Assembly: GCA_002938115.1 (NCBI GenBank)
Contig: PTKD01000122.1
Location: forward strand, 1 to 6,066
Direction: 5' to 3'
DNA: 6,066 bases
Origin: Alphaproteobacteria bacterium MarineAlpha9_Bin7
GTDB taxonomy: Bacteria; Pseudomonadota; Alphaproteobacteria; UBA7887
The notes under the pieces were generated by a model that saw only the letters and a program-made list of their open reading frames with translations, was not told the origin of the DNA and searched no databases. Below are positions 1 to 6,066 of the stretch, in pieces. A program made the translations under genes and the position numbers. The stretch's first letter is position 1. Every line of letters starts with the position of its first letter.

Positions 1-131
1 CAAGGTCTAGAGCCGTAATTGGGTTTTAATGTACTAGCTTGGGGAGGGTTGGTTATGAAATGCTCTATGCTGGCTGGTGTGAGATTTTCTAAGTTAATGA
101 TACTATTTTTAGATCCGCACATTTTGCTCAT
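1..131 (-). CDS. Possible partial hypothetical protein, N-terminal end, running off the left edge
   Basis: A reading frame opens with ATG at 131-129 and stays open for 43 codons to the window edge, on the same strand as the mutasome operon and 126 nt beyond the dnaE2 stop. The peptide begins MSKMCGSKNSIINLENL and continues with a Pro/Asn-rich stretch. Its composition is protein-like, but I do not recognise a family. A second in-frame Met at codon 4 (start at 122) is an alternative. No good Shine-Dalgarno precedes either start, and an inverted repeat spans the first one, which argues against efficient initiation. The frame could be the next gene downstream or a chance opening in intergenic sequence. 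The visible part is too short to decide. Confidence 0.28.
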   Translation of the reverse strand, partial: MSKMCGSKNSIINLENLTPASIEHFITNPPQASTLKPNYGSRP

Positions 132-158
132 ATTCTGGATTGAAGTTTAAGTGTGCGG
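115..158. repeat. Inverted repeat, 10-bp arms, 24-nt loop
   Basis: The arms CCGCACATTT (115-124) and AAGTGTGCGG (149-158) pair over 10 positions, counting one G-U pair that forms only in plus-strand RNA; in minus-strand RNA that position is an A-C mismatch. No T-run follows on either strand, so this is not a textbook intrinsic terminator. It overlaps the possible start codon of the partial minus-strand frame at 131. It may be an operator or an mRNA structure, or may be chance. Confidence 0.4.
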
Positions 159-181
159 GTGAGCCGAATTGGTGCTGTTTC

Positions 182-199
182 TTAGCGAATAGTCGCTAA
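182..199. repeat. Perfect 7-bp hairpin downstream of dnaE2
   Basis: TTAGCGA (182-188) and TCGCTAA (193-199) form a perfect 7-bp stem with a 4-nt loop, 58 nt past the dnaE2 stop codon. On the minus strand the right arm is followed by GAAACAGC, not a T-run, so it lacks the second half of an intrinsic terminator. It could stabilise the 3' end of the operon mRNA. A still shorter stem-loop (TGCTT/AAGCA, 229-242) lies nearer the stop, also without a T-run. Confidence 0.4.
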
Positions 200-257
200 C
201 GATGGACATTTGGTTGAGATGCGGCGTGTGCTTTTCGAAGCAGAATATACGCATAAT

Positions 258-3200
258 TTAAAATTGTGATTGAGGTGTGGTTGGAGGATTTTGCAATACC
301 TCTGTTATGTTTTTAAGTGCTGCCAAATTGGCGCTCAGATTGATCAGACGTTTAGCAACCACGTGTACCACAATTCCCTCGCGTTGTAGTTTGCCCTCGA
401 CTCCAAGAAGTTTAGCGCTGAGCACAGTCTGTCTATAGCGTCCAAAGATTGGGGGCCACACAATAACATTGGCAATACCGGTTTCGTCCTCAAGTGTAGT
501 AAAGATCACGCCTTTAGCGGTGCTAGGACGTTGCCGAACTAGGACTAATCCGGCTATTTTTACTTGTTGGCCGGATGTCATGCGGTCTAGACAGTGGTTT
601 TGTGTTAGGCCAAGTGGTGCGAATTTGCTGCGTAATAGAGCGAGTGGGTGTTGCTTCAGAGATAAGTGTAGCGTTTTGTAGTCCTCAATAACTTGTTCTC
701 CCAGTGCCATATCGGGTAGTGAAATCTTCATTTTGGGCTTAAACAAATAGGTGTCATGTCGTGCCTCAGCAGCGGCAAACAATGGCGGCGGCGGCACATT
801 TAGGCCCCTGACTTCCCAAAGGGCATCGCGTCGGCCAAGACCAATTGAGGTGAACGCGTCAGCTCGTGCAAGTTGCTCCAACGATGTTACGCTAATCTCG
901 GTGCGTTGCCACAGATTGTGTACGCTGTGATAATCGCATTTGCGTGCAGATACCAAGCGTTCAGCCTCGGTTTGCTTGAAGTGTTTGATCTGACGAAACC
1001 CCAACCGTAGTGCAAGCGGTTTAGTATTTTCATTAGATCTGATGCCGGTTGCATCTACTTCGCCGGTTTCGGTAGTTTCTAAAGTGCAATCCCATAAACT
1101 GTGATTGATGTCAGGTGGTCGAACTTCAACATTATGATTTTTGGCGTCTTGCACGATCTGAGCGGGTGCATAAAAACCCATCGGTTGGCTGTTCAACAGT
1201 GCGGTTGCGAATTCGGCGGGGTAATGGCACTTAAGCCATGCTGAGACGTAGACTAGCAATGCAAAGCTCGCAGCATGAGATTCTGGAAAACCGTATTCGC
1301 CGAAGCCCTCAATCTGTTCAAAACAGCGTTTGGAAAAATCGTGGTCATAGCCACGGGAGGTCATGCCTCTGATCATTTTGTCTCGGAAACTATGAATAAC
1401 ACCAGTTTTTCGGAATGTTGCCATAGCCCGGCGTAACGCATCCGCTTCTTCAGGTTTGAATCCGGCGGCGACTACGGCAATTCTCATCGCTTGTTCTTGA
1501 AATAATGGCACGCCAAGCGTTTTGCCGAGCACTTGTTGAAGTTCTTCCGACGGATAGGTGACTGGTTCTTTACCGCGTCTTCGACGCAGGTAAGGATGCA
1601 CCATGTTACCCTGGATTGGTCCTGGACGAACAATTGCGACTTCAATTACTAGATCATAGAATTTGCGTGGCTTGAGACGTGGCAACATCGACATCTGCGC
1701 CCGACTTTCAACCTGAAAAACACCGATCGAATCAGCCCGACAAAGCATGTCGTAGACGTCGCTGTCATTATCAGGAATTTTGTTCAAGTTTAATTGACGG
1801 CCGTGATAACGATCGAGTAGGGCAAAACATTTGCGTAAGCACGTCAATATCCCAAGCCCAAGTACGTCGACCTTGAGAATTCCAAGTGCGTCGATGTCGT
1901 CTTTGTCCCATTCGATCACCGTACGGCCAACCATAGCTGCATTTTCAATTGGTACCACTTCCGACAACTTGTTCTGCGTGATTACAAATCCTCCAACGTG
2001 TTGTGATAGGTGTCGTGGAAAACCAATGATTTCACGGGCTAAATTGAGCGTGAGTCTCAATCGGAGATCCTCTGGATCAAGACCTATCCTGCGCACATCA
2101 TCGTCAGTGGTAGCACGTGTACTCCAGCCCCAGACTGTTTTAGTCAGAACGCCAACCATATCTAGTGATAATCCAAGTGCCTTACCTACTTCTCGGATTG
2201 CACTGCGTGCCCGATAACAGGTGACAGTGGCGGTCATGCCAACTCGATCACGACCATATTTAGCGTAGATATATTGAATCACTTCTTCTCGCCGCTCGTG
2301 TTCAAAATCGACATCTATGTCGGGTGGTTCATCGCGTGCGGCGCTAATGAATCGTTCGAATAGAAGGTCAACCCGACTAGGATCGACAGCGGTGATTCCC
2401 AGGCAGTAGCACACTGACGAATTGGCAGCCGAGCCGCGGCCCTGGCATAAGATATTTTGGGATTTAGCAAACTGAACAATGTCATGAACGGTCAGAAAAT
2501 AAGGTGCGTAACCGAGTTGTTTGATGAGTTCGAGTTCACGATCAATTTGTCGATGCACTCTGTCAGGGACTTCGCCGGAATAACGTTCATTAGCGCCTTG
2601 ACGAGCAAGGCGAGCAAGATGGAGTTGTGGAGAACTACTGTCTGGAGCCAATTCTTTGGGGTATTGATGTTGTAATTCATCTAGGGAGAAAGCGCATGCA
2701 TCTGTAATTTCAATGGTCTGCGCAATTGCTTCAGGGTAAGACTCAAATAGCCGCGCCATTTCTTCCGGTGGTTTTAAATACCGCTCTGCATTAGCAGTGA
2801 GTCTGAGCCCCGCCTGGTCGATTGTACAGGATTCACGAATACATGTGAGAATGTCCTGGAGCACTCGTCTCTCGGGAATGTGGTATTGAACATCGTTGGT
2901 TGCTACTAGCGGTACACGGGCAAGGTCGGCAATTTCCGCAGAGCGGATTATATTATAAAGGCCATTGCTGCGATAATTATGATTTGCAGCGAGATAACAT
3001 TGGCCGGGCATACGTTGATTCAGATTTTTAAGACGGTCTACAAAAGCCGGATCCATTTTTTCTGGTGGTAAGAAGATCAGGATTTGATCGGTGTGATACT
3101 CGATAAGGTCTGCATAGCAAAGTTGACATTGACCTTTGGTTGTTCGCCGTTTGCCATGTGTCAATAAAGTTGCAAGTCCGCTATATGCGGCATGGTTAGT

Positions 3201-3440
3201 GGGTAAGCATAAGAGACTTGGACCGTCGGTGAAATCAAGTCTAGCACCGATCAACAATTTGATATCGAGCGATTTTGCTGCGGTATGCGCGCGCACTACG
3301 CCGGCAAGCGAGTTATGGTCGGTAATCGCAATCGCTTGTTGGCCTAGTGCAGCTGCAGTTGCAACTAATTCATGTGGATGTGAGGCGCCGCGCAAGAAGG
3401 TGAAATTGCTGGTAACCTGAAGTTCTGCATAAACTGCCAT
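258..3440 (-). CDS. dnaE2: Error-prone DNA polymerase DnaE2 (ImuC), C-family translesion polymerase
   Basis: DnaE2 is a second DnaE-type polymerase that extends past DNA lesions with low fidelity as part of the ImuA-ImuB-DnaE2 mutasome in the cytoplasm. It is distinguished from the replicative DnaE1 by the N-terminal signature YAELQVTSNFTFLRGASHP in a degenerate PHP domain (about 1-75), by its length (1060 aa, typical for DnaE2 and shorter than DnaE1) and by its place beside imuA-imuB. The palm carries the catalytic triad expected from E. coli Pol III alpha: D376 and D378 in PDIDVDF (373-379) and D525 in KVDVLGL (523-529). RPGPIQG (605-611) and the region around 645-735 (FQEQAMRIA, FPESHAASFALLVY) are conserved fingers and thumb-side segments. 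A helix-hairpin-helix-like region follows, then an OB fold at about 956-1032. The ATG at 3440 is chosen because MAVYAELQVTSNF matches the family N-terminus. AGG lies 6 nt upstream, a weak ribosome site. It begins 45 nt after imuB and should be cotranscribed. The C-terminus ends in a Pro/Gln tail. Confidence 0.97.
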   Translation of the reverse strand: MAVYAELQVTSNFTFLRGASHPHELVATAAALGQQAIAITDHNSLAGVVRAHTAAKSLDIKLLIGARLDFTDGPSLLCLPTNHAAYSGLATLLTHGKRRTTKGQCQLCYADLIEYHTDQILIFLPPEKMDPAFVDRLKNLNQRMPGQCYLAANHNYRSNGLYNIIRSAEIADLARVPLVATNDVQYHIPERRVLQDILTCIRESCTIDQAGLRLTANAERYLKPPEEMARLFESYPEAIAQTIEITDACAFSLDELQHQYPKELAPDSSSPQLHLARLARQGANERYSGEVPDRVHRQIDRELELIKQLGYAPYFLTVHDIVQFAKSQNILCQGRGSAANSSVCYCLGITAVDPSRVDLLFERFISAARDEPPDIDVDFEHERREEVIQYIYAKYGRDRVGMTATVTCYRARSAIREVGKALGLSLDMVGVLTKTVWGWSTRATTDDDVRRIGLDPEDLRLRLTLNLAREIIGFPRHLSQHVGGFVITQNKLSEVVPIENAAMVGRTVIEWDKDDIDALGILKVDVLGLGILTCLRKCFALLDRYHGRQLNLNKIPDNDSDVYDMLCRADSIGVFQVESRAQMSMLPRLKPRKFYDLVIEVAIVRPGPIQGNMVHPYLRRRRGKEPVTYPSEELQQVLGKTLGVPLFQEQAMRIAVVAAGFKPEEADALRRAMATFRKTGVIHSFRDKMIRGMTSRGYDHDFSKRCFEQIEGFGEYGFPESHAASFALLVYVSAWLKCHYPAEFATALLNSQPMGFYAPAQIVQDAKNHNVEVRPPDINHSLWDCTLETTETGEVDATGIRSNENTKPLALRLGFRQIKHFKQTEAERLVSARKCDYHSVHNLWQRTEISVTSLEQLARADAFTSIGLGRRDALWEVRGLNVPPPPLFAAAEARHDTYLFKPKMKISLPDMALGEQVIEDYKTLHLSLKQHPLALLRSKFAPLGLTQNHCLDRMTSGQQVKIAGLVLVRQRPSTAKGVIFTTLEDETGIANVIVWPPIFGRYRQTVLSAKLLGVEGKLQREGIVVHVVAKRLINLSANLAALKNITEVLQNPPTTPQSQF

Positions 3441-3485
3441 TCTCAGCCTAGTTGGACCTCAGCGCCGCTAATATTTGCGCGCGTT

Positions 3486-5012
3486 TCATGCAAATAAGCC
3501 ATGTAACCACCATCTTGGGTTAACGGTGTCTCGGTATAGTCCTTCGCGATAAAGCCAAAAGCGTGCGCCCGCCATATCTTCAATTTGATAGTAGTCACGA
3601 GTCCAGCGGTCACCTCGCCACCATTCACCCATAATTCTTTCTGGGCCACTAGCATTTGCGACACGATGAGTTCGTTTTTGCCATCGAAATAGAATTGGTG
3701 GATTGTCAGGAATCATCGCCACCGCTTCGATCGGTATAGGTGGTGTGAATAGGTGAATCGGGCGCGGCAGATTGATGGGCCATGATGCTGATAAGTGTTG
3801 TGTAATGGATGTGCAAATCTGTACTGCACGTTCAGGTACGTGACTTTGGTGGGGAGTGAAGCGAGCCACGGTACCACCAGCAAGACGATTGGTCAGGCGA
3901 TCCACAAGATCCACAAGCATATGGTTGTTATCACTACTTCTGCTATGTGCTTCGGTAGCTTTCAGCGGTAGCTGTGTCGGTTCTAAATGTTCGGTAACGG
4001 TTGCTGCTAGCATCACTATTTCGATGCCGCTGCCGTCTTTTAGGCAGAAGCTGAATGATTTTAAATGTTCGGTAAACAGAGCCGCGAGCGGTTTTGGCTC
4101 TTGAACCTTGCGGTTAGTGCCTATTGCGATCCTTTGCACTGTGTCATTAGCCTGAAATAAGCTCAATACTGCTTGCCGAACGCCTCGCCTTCGTTTTTTG
4201 AGTAACCGGCATAATTTCAACAATAAGTGATCGAGAGTGTGTGCAATCGAAGCGACAACAGTGACTGGTTCTGTATACGCATGTCGAACAATGAATGTAG
4301 ATGTTGGCCGGCGTGGCGAAATCGGTTCTGGTATTACGCCCAAAGCTTGATCGAGACGAACCAGGAGTTTGTCCCCGAAGCGCTCAGAGAGGCTGGCGCG
4401 TGGTAATGAAAGTAAATCCCCAATGTGGCTCAGTCCCATGAGTTCTAGATTTTTTACTATCGATGCTTCCAATCGCAATGCGGCAACTGGAAGTGGTGTG
4501 AGCGAGGCTCTGTTTTTGCTTGGTGGGATTCCATCGTTGGTAGTGAAGTGTGTCATCGCCCAAGCCGCACCAGCCGTATCAGCCACAGCCACATGCGCAG
4601 TGATGTTGAACCTGGCCAGTCCTTGGCGTAGGCGATCTAGCAGCGCCCCCTCTCCACCAAATAAATCTGAGCAGCCGGTGATATCCAGCCACAGACCATC
4701 CGTCCCGTTGATTGCTACCCATGGTGTGAACCGGGTTGCCCAATCGGCTAGTTTGGCGATGGCTTTGGCGGCGAAGATCGAGTTGTCAGCGACGATCTTG
4801 AGTGTGGGAACTAGAGCGCATGCATCGGTTAATGTCATGGGAGGCTGAAGACCCAGTGCTTGAGCGTTTGGACACGCTGATGTTAGACGGTTGATGCCAT
4901 TGACTTCACTGATCAATACCAGTGGCTCAGACGGCGTTGCGCAGTCCCTTGACCGGTGATGTTCTAGGTCGATGCGCCAATGGGGCAACCATATTGAGAC
5001 AATGCGTTTCAT
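3486..5012 (-). CDS. imuB: ImuB, catalytically inactive Y-family polymerase-like mutasome hub
   Basis: ImuB resembles DinB/Pol IV but acts as an adaptor: it binds the beta sliding clamp and brings DnaE2 and ImuA to stalled forks. The N-terminus MKRIVSIWLPHWRID and the C-terminus ending RWWLHGLFA are family signatures. By hand alignment to E. coli Pol IV, the metal-binding D8 is W8 here, and the D103-E104 pair is D105-G106 (GTDGLWLDITG), so the active site is lost, as is usual in ImuB. Thumb/helix-hairpin-helix is at about 185-225 and little finger at about 235-340. A clamp-binding motif QLPLKA lies at 347-352. The C-terminal ImuB-specific domain (about 438-508) includes GPERIMGEWW and RDYYQIED. 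The start at 5012 gives 508 aa. A longer in-frame ATG at 5126 would add 38 residues unlike the family and entirely inside imuA. No strong Shine-Dalgarno precedes 5012, consistent with translational coupling to imuA, which it overlaps by 86 nt. Confidence 0.96.
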   Translation of the reverse strand: MKRIVSIWLPHWRIDLEHHRSRDCATPSEPLVLISEVNGINRLTSACPNAQALGLQPPMTLTDACALVPTLKIVADNSIFAAKAIAKLADWATRFTPWVAINGTDGLWLDITGCSDLFGGEGALLDRLRQGLARFNITAHVAVADTAGAAWAMTHFTTNDGIPPSKNRASLTPLPVAALRLEASIVKNLELMGLSHIGDLLSLPRASLSERFGDKLLVRLDQALGVIPEPISPRRPTSTFIVRHAYTEPVTVVASIAHTLDHLLLKLCRLLKKRRRGVRQAVLSLFQANDTVQRIAIGTNRKVQEPKPLAALFTEHLKSFSFCLKDGSGIEIVMLAATVTEHLEPTQLPLKATEAHSRSSDNNHMLVDLVDRLTNRLAGGTVARFTPHQSHVPERAVQICTSITQHLSASWPINLPRPIHLFTPPIPIEAVAMIPDNPPILFRWQKRTHRVANASGPERIMGEWWRGDRWTRDYYQIEDMAGARFWLYREGLYRDTVNPRWWLHGLFA

Positions 5013-5682
5013 GACACCATTTGACTGTCCAACGATGGCCGCCAGAAGTGCCTCGACAGCGAACCAGTTCGATCTGCCAGCTGGGTTCGACAAGGAAATT
5101 GGGATCAATGCCGCCATCATTTTCATTAGTTTTTGAAGGGAGGATACGCCAGCGCGTAGCCGCGGTTGTTGTGCGAGCCCTGGTGTTGTTACAAAGTAAT
5201 ATGCATGCTGTGCCCCCGATCCGCGTGGCTAGTTGCAGGCGTTTGCTGCTGGTCAGATCAATGGTTGAAATCTCGCCAAGTACGGCACCTAGGCAGCGGG
5301 CACGTAGTGCTTCTTCTAGTGCCCATAGAATGTGGCGTGTTTTGCGTGCACGCACTGCAATCAGGCGGTTCGGGTCGAGCCCAAACAAACGCAGTCCCGG
5401 AGCATAAGGAGCCAGTTGGCGAAAGCACCACAACGCCGGTCTGTGATTGGCGACAAAACGTGCTAACAGCGCTACTGCGAACCCCAGTGCGGCTCCATGT
5501 TCACCTTCAATTTCATGAATAGCGGTTCGTGGTAAGCCGGCCCAGGGCAGAATGTCATCGATTTCAGCTATACCAAGGGGGACTATTGTCTGTGCGCTAT
5601 TGGTGGGGGCTGCCCCCAACTCCATGGCTTGGATTTGAGCCCGCAATGAGGCCAAAACGTTGGTTTTGGCATTTTTTGGCAT
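4927..5682 (-). CDS. imuA: ImuA, RecA-like mutasome accessory protein
   Basis: ImuA is the first gene of the cassette, related to the RecA/SulA fold, and is needed with ImuB for DnaE2-dependent induced mutagenesis. The 251-aa protein has the pattern of alphaproteobacterial ImuA: VPLGIAEIDDILPWAGLP (34-51), AIHEIEGEHGAALGFA (54-69), ALWC...APYAPGL...GLDPNRLI (83-108), LWALEEALR (119-127), the KRLQLA helix (147-152), ATRWRI (175-180) and the C-terminal block WQIELVRCR...VAPLAHRP (202-239). Where RecA has its Walker A loop, EGEHGAALGFA (59-69) has no GKT/S, so ATP binding by that loop is doubtful. This is common in the family. The ATG at 5682 is preceded by AGGGA 10 nt upstream and by AAAGG close to the start. 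It is the nearest good start below the promoter and SOS box. Its last 86 nt are also the start of imuB. The precise biochemical role of ImuA is poorly known. Confidence 0.93.
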   Translation of the reverse strand: MPKNAKTNVLASLRAQIQAMELGAAPTNSAQTIVPLGIAEIDDILPWAGLPRTAIHEIEGEHGAALGFAVALLARFVANHRPALWCFRQLAPYAPGLRLFGLDPNRLIAVRARKTRHILWALEEALRARCLGAVLGEISTIDLTSSKRLQLATRIGGTACILLCNNTRARTTTAATRWRILPSKTNENDGGIDPNFLVEPSWQIELVRCRGTSGGHRWTVKWCHETHCLNMVAPLAHRPRTSPVKGLRNAV

Positions 5683-5692
5683 GCCTTTGTGG

Positions 5693-5697
5693 TCCCT
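5693..5697 (-). promoter_or_regulatory. Probable imuA ribosome binding site
   Basis: AGGGA on the minus strand, 10 nt before the imuA ATG. A second purine run (AAAGG, 5684-5688) sits almost against the start and is too close to be the main site. It supports the ATG at 5682. Confidence 0.45.
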
Positions 5698-5719
5698 AAG
5701 TTTTCAGGAATTTAGGTTT

Positions 5720-5734
5720 GTTCTTGTTTTGTTC
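5720..5734. promoter_or_regulatory. LexA SOS box of the alphaproteobacterial type (GTTC-N7-GTTC)
   Basis: Two exact GTTC tetramers (5720-5723 and 5731-5734) are separated by 7 bases (TTGTTTT). This is the direct-repeat LexA operator established in Alphaproteobacteria such as Rhodobacter, Caulobacter and Sinorhizobium, and unlike the CTGT-N8-ACAG palindrome of Gammaproteobacteria. It lies 38-52 nt upstream of the imuA start and one base downstream of the -10 element, so bound LexA would cover the transcription start. The lexA gene itself is not in the window. Regulation is inferred from the motif, its position and the function of the operon. Confidence 0.88.
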
Positions 5735-5735
5735 T

Positions 5736-5764
5736 ATTTTATTTTGATTCTCAACGGAGGTCAA
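5736..5764 (-). promoter_or_regulatory. Sigma-70-type promoter of the imuA-imuB-dnaE2 operon
   Basis: On the minus strand TTGACC (5764-5759, 5 of 6 to TTGACA) and TAAAAT (5741-5736, 5 of 6 to TATAAT) are separated by exactly 17 bp. Transcription should start near 5729, inside the LexA box, giving a leader of about 47 nt. Near-consensus elements combined with an overlapping operator fit a strong promoter held off by LexA until DNA damage. Confidence 0.75.
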
Positions 5765-5938
5765 CCTTCAGGTCCCAGGTCCCAGGATCGAACGATCTGA
5801 ATTCGTTGGTTTCACTACGGTTTCTCAGGGACAAATATAGCCTCCCAACGCCAAATTAATCTCTGTCATAATGAGTGCGTACGCATAATTGGGAGTGAAA
5901 GAAATAACGTCAGATGCATCTATGAGAATGATGACATC
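5765..5938. other. Intergenic region upstream of the operon promoter
   Basis: No convincing gene on either strand. It holds a 7-bp tandem repeat next to the -35 element and a perfect 10-bp palindrome TGCGTACGCA (5876-5885). The plus-strand frame of the 40-aa ORF at 5939 is stop-free from 5801 but has no ATG, GTG or TTG start before 5939. No RNA gene was recognised. Confidence 0.4.
5769..5786. repeat. Short tandem repeat (CAGGTCC) x 2.6
   Basis: CAGGTCC occurs twice in direct tandem (5769-5775, 5776-5782), followed by a partial CAGG copy. It begins 5 bp upstream of the operon's -35 element. It may be slippage-generated; no binding protein is suggested by the sequence. Confidence 0.6.
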
Positions 5939-5940
5939 AT
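5928..5940. repeat. Small palindrome ATGATG-A-CATCAT
   Basis: Perfect 6-bp inverted arms (5928-5933 and 5935-5940) around one central base. It runs into the ATG of the possible 40-aa ORF at 5939. It could be an operator or mRNA structure, but arms this short arise readily by chance. Confidence 0.3.
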
Positions 5941-6061
5941 GGTTTCTTATGCAATTGTTACTTTCCCCAATGGTTCAGCCGATGCACTGATGTATCTTGG
6001 CATACTAAAAGATGGGAAATTGTTTCGCACAGAAACTCGTTCAACCCCTCTCAGTAAGTAA
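5939..6061 (+). CDS. Possible 40-aa hypothetical protein
   Basis: An ATG-started plus-strand frame encodes MVSYAIVTFPNGSADALMYL and 20 further residues ending RSTPLSK. The peptide looks soluble and has a mixed composition, without a signal peptide or full membrane segment. I recognise no family. The same frame is stop-free back to 5801 (86 codons in all), so it may be a small gene or the tail of a decayed longer one. A weak GAGAA lies about 10 nt upstream and a 13-bp palindrome overlaps the start. No clear promoter precedes it. It is divergent from the imu operon. Confidence 0.22.
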   Translation: MVSYAIVTFPNGSADALMYLGILKDGKLFRTETRSTPLSK

Positions 6062-6066
6062 AACTC

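Noticed and set aside
55..150. 31-aa hydrophobic plus-strand ORF with a strong Shine-Dalgarno, as an annotated gene.
   Set aside because: Only the ribosome site and hydrophobicity support it; it overlaps a competing minus-strand frame and no promoter or antisense RNA is visible. Kept as a finding only.
115..199. Intrinsic terminator for the operon.
   Set aside because: The hairpins at 115-158 and 182-199 are not followed by a T-run on the minus strand; termination may be Rho-dependent or lie beyond the window.
3984..4075. 14-bp direct repeat TAAATGTTCGGTAA at 3984-3997 and 4062-4075.
   Set aside because: Both copies encode TEHL in imuB; with no wider similarity this is explained by coincident coding sequence.
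4369..4848. Plus-strand ORF of 159 codons, and similar ones at 1831-2217 and 5021-5407.
   Set aside because: All lie antisense to conserved parts of imuB, dnaE2 or imuA, and their translations are Ser/Arg/Ala-rich without any recognisable domain.
5013..5126. ImuB starting at the ATG at 5126 (546 aa).
   Set aside because: The 38 extra residues do not resemble the ImuB N-terminus and lie wholly within imuA; MKRIVSIWLPHWRID at 5012 matches the family start.
5765..5800. tRNA-like fragment on the minus strand (GTTCGATCC near a 3'-end-like sequence).
   Set aside because: The T-stem does not pair and no acceptor, D or anticodon arm is found; it is a chance resemblance.

Overview
The window is filled almost entirely by one minus-strand operon, imuA-imuB-dnaE2 (dnaE2 is also called imuC). 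This is the SOS-inducible mutasome cassette that replaces UmuDC-type polymerase V in many bacteria. Read in transcription order it holds ImuA (251 aa, 5682 to 4927), ImuB (508 aa, 5012 to 3486) and the error-prone C-family polymerase DnaE2 (1060 aa, 3440 to 258). All three frames look intact. Together they should carry out damage-induced mutagenic translesion synthesis: DnaE2 supplies the catalysis, ImuB is a catalytically dead Y-family scaffold that binds the sliding clamp, and ImuA is a RecA-like accessory protein.

Upstream of imuA is a clear control region on the same strand. It has a -35 TTGACC, a 17-bp spacer and a -10 TAAAAT, with GTTC-N7-GTTC one base downstream of the -10, where the transcription start should lie. 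That direct repeat is the SOS box bound by LexA in Alphaproteobacteria, so the operon should be repressed by LexA and induced by DNA damage. imuA and imuB overlap by 86 nt, and only 45 nt separate imuB from dnaE2. I saw no promoter or terminator between the genes, so a single transcript is likely.

The SOS box type and the protein sequences point to an alphaproteobacterium. By eye the base composition is moderate, near half G+C, which is lower than in many free-living relatives carrying this cassette. I cannot name a genus.

The flanks are poorer. At the left (1-257) a minus-strand reading frame starts at 131 and runs off the edge; it may be the next gene downstream. Two short inverted repeats lie in the same stretch, and no canonical terminator is visible. 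At the right (5765-6066) there is non-coding sequence with a 7-bp tandem repeat and small palindromes, plus a possible 40-aa plus-strand ORF at 5939-6061. I see no RNA gene, insertion sequence or CRISPR array. Nothing here amounts to a clearly undescribed system; the strongest signals are the well-formed SOS promoter and the intact mutasome.
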